This document shows, one piece after another, positions 52,882 through 64,000 of a stretch of DNA of 64,000 bases (position 1 is its first letter; every line of letters starts with the position of its first letter). Source of the stretch: Rhizopus sp. PT2906 (lineage: Eukaryota; Mucoromycota; Mucoromycetes; Mucorales; Rhizopodaceae); contig JAMYHX010000006.1 of NCBI GenBank assembly GCA_025529335.1, positions 124,001 to 188,000 on the forward strand, in the 5' to 3' direction. A program made the translations under genes and the position numbers. The notes beneath the pieces are model-generated. The model was not told the DNA's origin. It did no database searches and saw nothing but the letters and a program-made list of their open reading frames with translations.

Positions 52882-54824
52882 ATGGACCAAGACAATAATC
52901 AACCTATTACACCATCTGACTTATCAAGTGAATCAGCCTCTATAAACAAGAGATTAGTTTTGGAAGATGAAGTTCAAACTGAAACTCAAGATGATCGTGT
53001 CATCAAAAAGTCCAAAGTAAGCCAAGGTAACACACATAAAGCATATCTCCAAAAAAAAAAAATTGTCTAAGGGTGTACACACGTAGATGAAGAATCCAGC
53101 ATGCACTTTCATGATCTTGAAGAATATAATGAAGAATCTGATCGGGATTGGGTTGAAGGACAAGAAGAAGAAGAAGAGGAAGAGAGCGATACGGACAGTA
53201 TTGAAAGTCTGTTGGCTCATCCTGCACTGTTTAGAGACGATGATAGTCTAGTGGATGTAGATAATATAGAAGAAGAAGAAGTTCAGAAAGGTAAACACTT
53301 GGATGGGATTGAACCGTATTCATTAGAAATTATAATAATTTGATAAGTTGCACAAAGCTTGGACTAGTTTTACAGATGAAGAAATGGAACAGTTACGTGA
53401 AGAGGCTAGAGAAATAGGTAAAATAAAAAGATAATGTTTGATCTGATGCTTACTTCTTTAAAAAAAAAGGCTTGATGAAGTTTCTTGAAAAGCATGTCTT
53501 GCAAACATCCACTCCAGTGCCCAAAATGTTGGAAGTGTTTGGACTTTACATGGTAATGAATTATTAATATTATAACACTATATACATACTGATGATCAAG
53601 ATGGAATATGCGAAAGTAGCATCCGAGGGCAGCTTTGTTAGCTTCAGATATTGAGCTACTTCCTATATTGAAGAGTATCATTACACGATTCCTGCGAAAG
53701 AGAAGACGATTGGATTATGTCAACGTACTTGATGACGTAGTTGATCTGTTATCCAAAGCGAATAATATCATGATCGTCACGGGTGCTGGTGTGTCTGTAT
53801 CATGTGGCATACCTGATTTCAGATCTGAAACAGGCATTTACTCCCGATTACAGGAATACGAACTTGATGATCCACAGCAAATGTTTGACATTGAATACTT
53901 TCGTGAGACTCCAGAGATCTTTTATTCGTTTGCCAAGGAACTTTATCCTACCAATTACGAGCCTAGTCCAAGTCATTTATTTGTCAAGCTCGTTGAGGAC
54001 AAGGGCAAGTTGCTTAGAAATTATACGCAGAATATAGACACTTTGGAGCACAAGGCTGATATTAAGCGCGTCGTCAATTGCCATGGTAGTTTTGCAACTG
54101 CATCTTGTGTGACGTGTGGATATAAAGTGGATGGAAAAGAGATCGAAAGCTATATAATGGCACAGCAAGTACCACCATGTCCAAAATGTGGAGTCAAGGA
54201 AGGTACGAATGAAGAAGAAGAAGGACCAAGAGGTGTATCGATTATGAAACCAGTTATGTACCTATGAGCATTTTACAACGTAAGGACTAACATATGTGAC
54301 ATGTAGGACATTACATTCTTTGGAGAAAGACTGCCTTCAGAATTTGATAACTTATTAGCTCTTGATACTCAACATGTGGACTTGCTGATCGTCATGGGTT
54401 CATCACTCAAAGTGTCTCCTGTATCAGAGATCATGCAGCAAATACCTCATAGTGTTCCTCAGATCCTGATTAATCGTACACCTATCACTCATATGACATT
54501 TGATATACAATTGCTTGGTGATTGTGATATCATTGTCCCTGAAATATGTCGTAGACTAAACTGGGAGCTAAAGCATCACAAGTTGCCTGGAGGAAGTGCA
54601 TTAAGTGAAGAAAGTATAAAATATAGTCAAGAGAATCCATGCAAGTTTTGGAGAAATGGATTGTATACATTTCCTGGAGCTGTTGTTGATGCCAAGTTTT
54701 TAGATAGTCAAAGGTACTTGTTATTCATATTCTTATAGTTATACTGACTTTATTCCTCTCTAGTGCGTATAGTGAAAATGAAGAAGAAGAATCTCGAAAT
54801 GATGAAGAACAAAAAGAACAATAA
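52882..54824 (+). CDS. Class I sirtuin (SIR2/SIRT1 type) NAD-dependent deacetylase
   Basis: Seven exons (52882-53026, 53087-53290, 53358-53417, 53470-53552, 53620-54252, 54307-54713, 54764-54824) give 530 residues. The catalytic core has GAGVSVSCGIPDFRS, TQNIDTLE, the His in NCHGSF, the zinc Cys pairs CVTC and CPKC, FFGERLP and MGSSLKVSPV. An acidic, disordered N-terminus (EEEEEESDTDS) and an acidic C-terminal tail match nuclear SIRT1/Hst1-like members. It removes acetyl groups from histones and other proteins. The fifth intron begins GTTATG, unusual; the join IMKP/DITFFGE is the conserved one. Exon 4's acceptor was placed to give LYMHPRAALLASDIE. An AAT repeat follows the stop (54825-54851). 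Confidence 0.9.
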
Positions 54825-54851
54825 CAATAATAATAATAATATTAATAATAA
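54825..54851. repeat. AAT microsatellite after the sirtuin stop codon
   Basis: About nine imperfect AAT units directly follow the TAA in the presumed 3' untranslated region. Confidence 0.6.
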
Positions 54852-54997
54852 AAAATGATGTATTATATTTGGAAACTATATCGGTGTCATAGCAAGCCTC
54901 GTGACACTTAAATTCTCTTTCCTGAAATACGCTGCATAATGGCATAACTTTGGTGCCTGTGTCCTTTTTTTTTTTCTTCTTTACTTTAATATTTTAT

Positions 54998-57372
54998 ATG
55001 CAATCTTACGACGATAGATTAACCTTTCTATTACCTCGACCTACTTGGGTCAATGATATGGATGTCTCCTTTTGTTACTTATGCAACACTGCATTTGGAC
55101 CTTTGCGTAGACGAGTAATGACCCTTTTTATTTTATCTGGTTATGTTTACTAATTATGTTGCATTAGCATCACTGTCGAAACTGGTACAATTCTTTTATT
55201 TTTGTAAAGCTTTGACTAATGTAATTTTAATTCAGTGGCAACATATTCTGTCAGGAATGTTCTTCACGTAAAGTACCTTTACCACAACTAGGCTATGGAA
55301 CCAAGGCAGTGAGAGTGTGTAATGGCTGCTTCGATGTAGCATATCTTGTGACTTATATCATTGATCAAGACCATGGCGTGTCTACTCAGGTATTAACTTA
55401 TAGATATAAGAGGACAATTCAACTTATCATTTTTAATAGATACATGGAGTCAGAGGATTACTGGAACTTGCCGAAAAAGATAATGGTAATTAAAGAGAGT
55501 AAGAAATAGGGAGGGTATTGAGTTTCTATCTAGACAAAGATTTACATAATATGGTGGCATATGGTGGTATAGATGCTTTAGTTTGGGTTTGTAGAACGTC
55601 CAAGAATCTGACACTACACCATCTTACGACAACTGTACTAGCAATTTTAGCAGAAAAGGGTATGCATGCATATATGGTGATACATTGTCATTTATTCATT
55701 TTCTTGGTTAGAATCTATACGTCCTGCCATCATCATTAAATGGGCTTTACCTCCACTTCTTTCATTAATCCAACTTTACGCTTCTATCAATCATCTAAAA
55801 GAAACTTCATCTGATCACTCTAGCGCTCCTAGTATATCCAGTCTCTCTGAAGATAACGCACAAAACTTTGCTCTTGAGATACTCATCAACTGTACACATG
55901 TACTCTATCAGCTATCCAAAGCTGGAATTCTGAGTCAAAAGGAAGTCATTGATGAAGGGGTACTAGAAATCCTGCTTGTATTAGCTGCATTCGATATCAG
56001 TTTACTCAAATTAGCAACATCAGGCAAACAAGATGGGCAGACGACCGATAGAATCAATATCATCCAGAGCCTTGCAGCAAAGGCCATATCAGCGATCAGT
56101 TCACAGGTATCCTTTCAAAGCAGTATTATTGAAGTAGTTCAAGCATCAGGCAAGCTTCCTTGCCTGTTACGGTCATCCAACAATGAAGTTCGAAAGTATT
56201 TAGCGAAAGCGGTTGCTTATCTCTCGCTAAGAAATGGTATATGAACTGTTATACTAGATACAATGGAAAGACTAACACTTTTACAAGATAAATACAAGTC
56301 ATCTTTACTTGGTGGAGAAGGCTCTCGTGCATTGATCTCCATCATTGCTCGACTTCCTTTAGATGACCTGGATAGGAAGACGAAATCAGAAGACCTTTTG
56401 TATTATTTGGCAACTGATACATCCGACGATGCAGATCATCCAACAACAGAATCTTCTGTAGATGTTGCAGCTATCTCACATGCTTGTTGTGCACTGGTAA
56501 TTATGAACTGAAACACATGCTGATAAAAGACTAACATAGATCCTGTTTAGGCAAATTTTGCTACAAACAGTAATAAGATTTGCATAAACATATCCTTTAG
56601 CAGTTAACACTGATAGCTTATACATAACTTAGATGAATCTCAGCTTAATTTGATGCTACAACCACACTTGCTACGCTACATCTGCAATGTGCCTGCTGCT
56701 CTTCCTACGCATGTCGAGATTCATAAGCATGTTGCACGATGCTTAGCCAACTTGGCGCTTTACAGTAAAGTGGTAAATATGATATAGACAATGTATTACC
56801 TAACATGCTTGATTGTTAATAGAGGAGAATTGTTCCATCATGCTTGGTTGTAATATATCAAAATCATCTTCACACACCCAAGCATACAACATATTACCAA
56901 CATTACTTGCACTTGGACAATCACCTCATGCAACAGTAGATATCACTCGGCATGTTGTAAGAGCTATTGATAATATATCATCCAACGGTAAGGTACCCTT
57001 ATATCTTGTAGTGTTGTGCTTAATACATGTATAGTACAACTCCTTAGCGATGATGAAACAGAATTGGTGCGATGGAAGGGAAAATGTCAAGAGATATACC
57101 CATTTATTACCGGAATACTAAACACAAATGCCGAACAAGACAACGATACCATTAAACGAGCCAAAAGCATTATTCAAAAAAAAATATTTGAATCTACCGA
57201 GAAGGCATCTATCACAAGCGGCGAACTGACAGATACTGATATTAGCGATGATAAGGAAAACGGTAGTATAAAGGTGTCTGATTGTATAACCAAGAACGAA
57301 AGACGAGATAATTCATCAGAACATAATACGAAAAGTAGCAAGTCAAAGTCGAAATCAAAGAGAAGAAATTAA
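54998..57372 (+). CDS. FYVE-domain protein with helical repeats
   Basis: Eleven exons (54998-55114, 55168-55184, 55236-55389, 55440-55485, 55510-55659, 55712-56236, 56258-56496, 56551-56569, 56633-56764, 56823-56987, 57035-57372) give 633 residues. The FYVE finger fills residues about 20-85: WVNDMD, CYLC, RRRHHCRNCG, CQECSS, VRVCNGC; it binds PtdIns3P on endosomes. The rest looks like armadillo/HEAT-type helices (MVAYGGIDALVWVCR, VRKYLAKAVAYLSLRN, HVARCLANLALY) with a basic Ser/Lys tail. Exons of 17 and 19 nt occur. Two introns would be only 24 nt (55486-55509) and 21 nt (56237-56257); each is GT-AG, in phase 1, and contains in-frame stops. If they are not spliced, the gene is broken. An endosomal role is inferred. 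Confidence 0.75.
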
Positions 57373-60107
57373 AATATTGTGTATGTGTGTTGATAGTAGG
57401 GGGCATATATATAAATAGTGGTAGGAAGAAAGAATTGCGTTGTTTATGAAAAGTAGCCTATTACATGAAAGAAATAAAAATACTTGCTCTGTTGATGCTG
57501 TCTATTTAGAGTCTATTTTGTATATGTTTATTTATTATTACAAACAACATCTGTTGATATGAAACCAGGATTATTTAAGTCATGGTCGATCACAATTATG
57601 CTTGTCGTCCTATGTATTATTCGTTGATCAAAGTCAGAACGATGAAGAAATAAATCTATTGGAACCGTCTAACAGCATCTGTATGAGAGAAGAACCAATA
57701 GAAACAACATACATTTACTGTACGAACTACAGAATAGCACTGACCTTCACCTGTTTATTGGTATTGTCTAAGCCAGACATAACACCACCAAGCTCTTTAA
57801 TATGAATTAATAAATTAGTAAGTGAAGTATACTCAGCTTGATCAAGAAATTTACGTTTGACGACTGGGTGCATCTAGCTTTTTTATGGTACATGCCACCA
57901 ATAATCTGTTCAAGATTTCTGAAAATCTTTAAAAGTTTATAGCTGTATCTAGAATCAACATTCTTACAAACCGACGACAACGCTTCATAGAGAGCGTGTT
58001 AGTGAACAAAGCGTAGTGCTCAGTTCTTTAATAACTTTACTATAATTTGACTTATTGTGATTTTATTTAACAGAGCATAACTTCCATTTATACGTGATAA
58101 ATCAATCTTCGTTGCTATCCAGACCGTAATTACACACGCTAATCTTTTCTCTTCATTATTTACACAAAGTTAATACGATACCTCCCAAGAAAAAGGTTAG
58201 TAGGACGCGTCTGCTGAGATCTGTTTTTATTAATGAATAAGTTGTTAAAGCGATTTCTGAAAACTTGACAGTGACACAAACCAAGTGAAGATTTCTTCGG
58301 CAAGAAGTAAAAATAAACATCAATAAACGCTTTGCTGCCCTAACTAAACATGAATACTACAACAAGTGCTGGAGATGCATTGAATCTTATGGAGAATGGT
58401 CATTGCCAAATTTCAAAATCTTACAAATCTCATGAGTGCTTATTGTCTATAAAAAGACTACTATCTGACCTTAATCTGCACCACAAGTTAAGCTCTCTGT
58501 TGAGCTGTTCATTCTCAGCTATAGACTCTCTTCCATCCTTGTCAATAAATGTAAGGCTCAGCATTTAAATCAAAGTTAACGTATTGATTGATGTTAAAGT
58601 AACAGCTGACAGGATAATTTAGTGCTATTGATTAACTATAAGCCTATTATAAAGTCATCCAATGAGGAATGAAGAATAATGTTCTCCTTAAAATGACCTC
58701 CTTAAAATAATTCATGCAGCCAAGGAATTTTTTCTTTTTCAACGCAGGAACGCTTTTCAAAGTCACAAGGTAAACAAACCAAAAACTATAAAAGAAGGCT
58801 CTCTTCAACCCTTTCTTTTTTCTCTTCACACTCGAACTCTATAGTTTGCTCATTCCGAGATTGAAGGGATGTTCCTGGAGCATCTTGAATGTTGAAGTAC
58901 CGGGTAGCTAGTCTTTCCCAATTCGGAGGGAGAGCAGGGGCTCTTGTTTTTCTTCTCTAAAGCAATATGCTTTCTTTTTTATTATTAGAATTAATCTAAA
59001 TGAAAAACTGATAATTATTATATTTATAAAACTTGGAATATTCGTTTCTATTAAGATCGTAGACAAAGACAGACGGTTAAACAAGAGTAAACAAGATGGA
59101 TTAGAAAGGAGATTAATCCCCACTGTGAATTGAGCTTCAGTGTGGTATTATGTAGAGTGTGGGACAGACGAATTCAACACAAGGCTTTATTAATTAAGAC
59201 TAAAAAGTGCTTTAATGGGTTGATCACTTTGAAGGGTGAAAGCTGCCACTCCTGGAACGGCTTCAGTATGAAGACAGCTTTGTATCAAGTCGTTTAGATT
59301 CCCCCAAAAGAAGATCGACTGAAGCACTTCTTTTGTTAAAAAATATATAACATTCGCAATATAAAATGCAGCGTTTATTTACAAGTGTTTGTCAAAGAAC
59401 CGGAATTAAACGCTTTATAGTTAGAGGTTTTGTTTATATGTTGTATAAGGGTGTCTAAAGAGCATGACTTGATAATTGAGCATTTCTTTCACTGTCATTT
59501 AAGTGGAATGCACGGTAAGCGGGATCGATCAAGAAGGGTTAACCAAGTAAAAAGACCAAAAAGTAAACGTATTGGCAGTTGACACAGAAAAACTCCTAAG
59601 GCTAGATCAGATATTCTTCCTTGTATATAAGGGTGTTAAAACTATATTATTTAAGTAGAAAACTAATAGCTTAAATACTTTTTTTAAGCAGGTAATGAGC
59701 TCATCTTCACACTACAGCCAGCAAGGATATATGCCACTTATGAACAGACCTCCCTATGCTCACGCATAGCGAACCTTTTTTTTTTATCGTCCTCATAAGC
59801 AATTGAATACCTAATGAAGGTCAAGCCATAGTTATGGCATTGCGTCAATAACCATCAAAACAGCTGTATTCGCCACCTCTGTTGGTATTCAACAACAGCA
59901 GATCAAGCCGGCCATATGAAAGGGAAGTGTGAAAAATGATATTGCGGTCGGGATTTTAAACCAAAATCTAGGACAAACAAGGTTTGAACAGGCTGCACAA
60001 TAGGTGGCTTATAATGTCAATCCGTTCCCCTACACACACACTCAGCACCCTTTCAAAAAGAAGCACTCCCCTTCCCTTTTTTTCCTCTAAAAGAGCAGTA
60101 GAATAAA
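57373..60107. other. Long stretch without a supported gene
   Basis: About 2.7 kb, AT-rich. Short open frames exist (plus 57602-57805 and plus 58350-58568, the latter starting MNTTTSAGDALNLMENG), but none has a motif, a splice-consistent partner or good start context. No transposase similarity was noticed. Confidence 0.4.
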
Positions 60108-60421
60108 ATGAGACAAAATTTTGTTGGAATGGTTGTTAGCAATGCTATGCAAAAGACAATCAAAGTTAAAGTAACCACACAAAAGCTTCATCCTATTGTT
60201 CGAAAGGTAAACTTATTGAATCGTTCATTAGAATCAAAAGCTAAACATCAGTTCTTTAGACAATTAAATCACATAAAAATTATCTTGCACACGATGAAAA
60301 AGAAGTTTGTCAGTTAGGAGATATAGTGCGCATTGAAGCTTGTAGACCACTCAGTAAACGCAAGCATTTTTCAGTAGCTGAAATCATTAGAAGCACCAAG
60401 GGTTTCAGTCAATCTGCATAA
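60108..60421 (+). CDS. MRPS17: Mitochondrial small-subunit ribosomal protein uS17m
   Basis: Two exons (60108-60206, 60260-60421) give 86 residues. The S17 OB-fold signature is clear: FVGMVVSNAMQKTIKVKV, HPIVRKTIKSHKNYLAHDE, then LGDIVRIEACRPLSKRKHFSVAEII. It binds 16S-like rRNA in the mitochondrial small subunit. Short length without the cytosolic extension and the bacterial-like core separate it from cytosolic uS17. No long presequence is present, as is common for this protein. The phase-0 intron falls inside HPIVRK/TIKSHK. Confidence 0.9.
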
Positions 60422-61824
60422 ATACCTGCCGATTTGTATACAGTCGAGAAATACATATAGACAATACTAATAAAACGAATTAAAAAAAAAGTGTAAATAA
60501 GACAATGTTGCAGTAAATTACATTATAGATGGCCTGAGAGAAATATGAGGCACAAAAAACGCTCGAAAGGCGTCTGGAAAAAAAAGTGTAAAGTTTCAGG
60601 GGAATATGTGCGTTTTAGAGCGATTTGTAGTAGATTGCGCTGAGGCAAAAGATTGTAGCTGTGCATGAATCAAAAGTTGTACATATCGTATTTTTGTAGG
60701 GACCGACAGGCCAACAGTTTATTAAACAGTAAGCAGTAAGCTTTTATATGCAAGAACAGCAAAAGAGAAGATGTTTGTTAAGACACAAATACTGATAAGA
60801 AAGATGCACCATCATATATCAGCATCCAGTGAGCATATCAGGTGGTCAAAGAAGTACAAATAATAATAGTTGGCAGATATCTTTTCGGCATCGTTAGCTG
60901 ATAAATTACCTACATCAGGACTATACAGCAAAAATTATTGCTATCATGTTTTCAGTCAAAGTGCGTAAGATCATACATAGAGTTCTAATTAATGTATGCT
61001 TTTACAATAAAATCATCAGATCGCTTTACTTTTACTTTAGAGCATGTGTACGTACGACATTATCGACATTACTGAACATAATTCTGTTTGAGCGTTACTT
61101 TAAACGTCCAGCCAGATATTCTAGAGCCATAAATAGCACACTACACAAATATTATGAGTATATAATGATACTTCTTGTATAGGCTTGTCAGATACAACTA
61201 CTATGAATCTCTGTATGTAAAACATGTAAATAAAACGAACCTAAAGCAGTAATGTAATTTATACCTAAGTTTCTTTACTGTGAATGTGTTCAAGATAAAC
61301 TAGAATATGTAACCATATCATCAAGTAAGAGAGTTTTTAGAGGAACTTAATTAATGTCACTTGTCATGCCAAGACAGAATAGATGTCATTTAATATCATA
61401 ACTCTACGCCAATTTGTGTCAACTCTAATTGCTCAAACTCAGCACATCTTGTCCGATTACGTTTGAGGGAATAAGCAGATGCACAGCATAGTGCAAAAGA
61501 GATACATACAAAGCTCAATATAAACTATCTATAGACATAGACCAAGTTACAAAAGATCGCCTAATTATCTGTTAGATCATTTTCTTTCTCTTTTTTTTCA
61601 TTTGTTCCACATCGACAGAACACCCGTTATTCGCAAAGTATATTTATAGTAAAGTAATACTGAATCTCCTATTTCGTTTATTCCATAGTTACGGATCCGA
61701 TATTTGATCTTGGCAGCTTCCATTGACAGATTTGTTTAATTAAAATGAAGCTCATGTGCCAAGAGGTTCCAGTATTTAGGATTGATCGTGCTACAGTAGA
61801 TAAAAATAGACATTCCTTCATGCA
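60422..61824. other. Intergenic stretch, nothing recognised
   Basis: About 1.4 kb between uS17m and the LysM gene. The plus frame 60946-61182 (MFSVKVRKIIHRVLIN) lacks any motif. No RNA gene or repeat was identified. Confidence 0.4.
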
Positions 61825-61830
61825 TATAAA
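61825..61830 (+). promoter_or_regulatory. Putative TATA box of the LysM gene
   Basis: TATAAA in the context GCATATAAAAG lies 69 bases upstream of the ATG at 61894, followed by a short pyrimidine-rich leader (TTTCCTCATCAACCTTTC). Confidence 0.45.
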
Positions 61831-61893
61831 AGAGTAGAGTCGTAGACACCGACAGCTTTCCTCATCAACCTTTCTTCTGCAAATATTTTTATC

Positions 61894-62511
61894 ATGAAGC
61901 TCTTTGTTATCTCTTCTACTGCTCTCTCTGTCCTTGGTCTTGTTCAAGCCTTGGATCAACCTCACTGTCGAAAGACTTATGAAGGTATGTAGTATCTGTA
62001 TACTATCCTATATATGAACTCTAAGCATCATTCTTATAGTGGTTAACGGAGATAGCTGCCAATCAATCGCTAGTAAGCATAGCATTACCAAGGATCATCT
62101 GTCTGAGTGGACCAAGAAGATCAATACGAATTTTGACTGTGACAAGATCAAACCAGGTGAAGTAATTTGCTTGGATGTAAGTTGGCTTATATTTACGATT
62201 AGGCATGTAACGCTGACAATGTTTCTTTGATTTAGTATGAGAGCTCTATTGAAAAGAGATCTCTCAAGAAGGCTCATGCCAAGAAGCCTGCTCATCCTAA
62301 GAAGCATACCACTACTAAAAAGCCCGCTCACCCAAAGAAGCACGTTACATCTAAGAAGGCTGCTCATGAAAAGAACAAGCGTGAAGTAAAAGAGCATGCT
62401 GACCATAAGAAAAAGCCTGTTCACCCCAAGAAGCACACTACTAAGCCTGCTCATCCCAAGAAGCACATTACTAAGCCTGCTTCTCCTTCCAAGAAGCCCG
62501 CTCGTAACTAA
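61894..62511 (+). CDS. Secreted LysM protein with Lys/His/Pro repeat tail
   Basis: Three exons (61894-61984, 62040-62176, 62236-62511) give 167 residues. A signal peptide (MKLFVISSTALSVLGLVQA) leads into one LysM domain, residues about 27-76: TYEVVNGDSCQSIASKHSIT, LSEWTKKINTNFDCDKIKPGEVICL. LysM binds chitin or related N-acetylglucosamine chains. Exon 3 encodes a very basic tail of about 90 residues with four copies of a unit close to PAHPKKHTT, plus KAAH and KPAS variants. The dibasic EKR/S directly after the LysM domain and NKR/E further on resemble Kex2 sites. The product is probably wall-bound or released; LysM effectors in other fungi shield chitin from host receptors, but no such role is shown here. 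Confidence 0.85.
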
Positions 62512-64000
62512 TGTCACCGGGTTTAGATGAAGTAAGGATACTTACATTCATACTTTGCAAACCTGTGTTGTTTGAACCAATAAACTAAACGAATGATTTT
62601 TGTGATTGTTAAATACGTTTTTATTTAGTAAAACATACTCTGATCGTATACTTGAGTGTAAAAGAATATGTGCCAGGTACATTCATATAATACATTTAGA
62701 CAAAGCTGTGCTCTGTATGTAATCTATGAATTCATTCATTTCAAAACTATACAAATTCCATTTTCTACAAGTCATATGTCTTTTTACTTAAATGAAAGCT
62801 AAAGAAAAAGTTTATTACCTCAAGCTAGAAAAGCCTAATCTCATCAACAACGATCATTAAATTAAATTACACTGAATTACTTGTCTGAAGGTACAGTCAG
62901 AAATAAAGCAGTTCGCTTTCCTTCTTAGAACAAAAGCCCACATAATTATAGCAAGTATCGATCAAATGGTATTAAATTCATAAAAATCGGTTCAAAGACC
63001 TAAATATAAGATTTAATATATGCACAGTGTTATTTATTGTCTCTGTGATCTGTGTCTTTTTATCCTTTTTTCACCAACAAAACAATTTGTTCATACATGA
63101 TAAATTATATCATTAAGACCCTCTTTTTTATTTATTAATGCCATTTATTTCTAAAATGGCTTATTTAAATAAAGAAACACTGTTACATTCATGATTTTAT
63201 CTTGTTTGGAAATAAGAAACTCTAAGCACACTAGAGGGTTATAGTTTAGCTTATTCAGTGTGTTTAAGAAATACCTTTTGCTTTAATAAGACTTTATTAA
63301 TGTTTATGATCCTTCAATGATAATGTAAGCAAATGGTTGCTCATTTCAAACCATCCAGGAAGAAAGCATCATAAGGTCGCACTCCTTAAAATTCATGCAA
63401 ATAAATAATTGAAACTCAGCCCGAATCATAACCACCATGCAACAAAAAAAGTATAAAAATGCCAATTTTTTCTTTAGACGAGTCTTCTAGTTTGATAGTC
63501 CCTGCCAGGTCGAAGGAACTGATTACTATCCTTTTGGAAGAAGATTTGTTCAGATGTCTGAAAAGCTGAGTAGTTTATTTCCTCCGCTGCTGGATGAGAC
63601 AGTGATTTGATGAATTTTTTTTCTCTTCCACAAAAACCAAGCATTAATTACTACACCAAGTCCTAAGCTTACAAGTTTTACAAGTTTTTTCCGTCCTTGC
63701 TATTATCATCGAATTCATAGTAAGTCATAGCTAAGTATACTATAGCCATTTATATTTAGTTCTCACAGCAATATGTATTCAATGTATTTGACTCCAGGTC
63801 TTTTAAGTGTTCTTAATGTCTCAATTATGTACACAAAATGTTAGATATTTGAATGAAATCCGTATGTGAATCAAACTAAAAAGCTCTGTTATTGTAGCAT
63901 ATAAGTGGATGCTCGATGTACACGACGAACTATCACTGGACCAAAACTACGGTCAACACATCATAATGAAAAATCTGTCAACATATTGTTAATTATGAGA
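62512..64000. other. Window end without a supported gene
   Basis: About 1.5 kb of AT-rich DNA after the LysM gene. No open frame of note, repeat or RNA gene was recognised. Confidence 0.45.

Noticed and set aside
1..64000. LTR retrotransposons, CRISPR arrays, rRNA, telomere repeats
   Set aside because: Looked for long direct repeats, gag/pol motifs, spaced repeats and TTAGGG-type arrays; none seen.

Overview
This window is nuclear DNA of a filamentous fungus, most probably a mucoralean (Mucoromycota: Mucor, Parasitella, Rhizopus and relatives). The signs are AT-rich sequence, compact genes with many GT-AG introns of about 45-65 nt, pyrimidine-rich leaders just before many start codons, and protein families such as UMTA-type methyltransferases and large decayed DNA-transposon families. 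No rRNA, tRNA, CRISPR or virus-like sequence was recognised. Gene models were joined by hand from exons whose reading phases agree. Every multi-exon model given as a CDS, apart from the partial one at 1-907 and the unresolved one at 39592-40060, sums to a whole number of codons.

Region by region. Positions 1-8400 are repeat-rich: a partial zinc-finger-like gene, an intact seven-exon SAM methyltransferase, a Tc1/mariner-like transposase relic, pieces of two uncharacterised multi-copy families, a CACTA-like transposase relic and a short element with terminal inverted repeats. Positions 8533-31900 are a gene-dense housekeeping block: F-box protein, CUE-domain protein, two neighbouring fatty-acid oxidation enzymes (one with a mitochondrial-type leader, one with a peroxisomal-type tail), ribosomal protein eL29, a GH8 glycosidase, a small secreted peptide, NOP9, an LSM-type NAA38 protein, a septin, an Aha1-type Hsp90 co-chaperone with a membrane tail, a GSKIP-domain protein, an AVT1-like vacuolar amino-acid transporter, PP1 catalytic subunit and the 24-kDa subunit of complex I. 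Positions 32200-34600 are a second repeat island: a MULE transposase with SWIM finger abutting a Tc1-like transposase, both broken, followed by a palindrome of transposon ends. Positions 35300-42034 hold a DinB-like protein, glucosidase II alpha, LYRM2, an unresolved small gene and MIC60. Positions 42300-46700 are a third repeat island bounded by an inverted duplication. A Sel1-repeat pseudokinase follows, then about 3.3 kb without a supported gene, TIM23, a SIRT1-type sirtuin, a FYVE-domain protein and mitochondrial uS17. The last 4 kb holds one secreted LysM protein.

Functional themes are mitochondrial biogenesis and respiration (TIM23, MIC60, LYRM2, NDUFV2, uS17m), lipid oxidation, ER glycoprotein processing, and signalling (PP1, GSKIP, septin, FYVE). 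These look like ordinary eukaryotic neighbours rather than one pathway cluster. The points most worth a second look are two apparent ultrashort introns (24 and 21 nt) in the FYVE gene, an Aha1 protein with a C-terminal membrane anchor, a LysM protein whose Lys/His/Pro-repeat tail follows a possible Kex2 site, bacterial-looking GH8 and DinB-like genes carrying introns, and convergent genes whose stop codons overlap on one TTAA.
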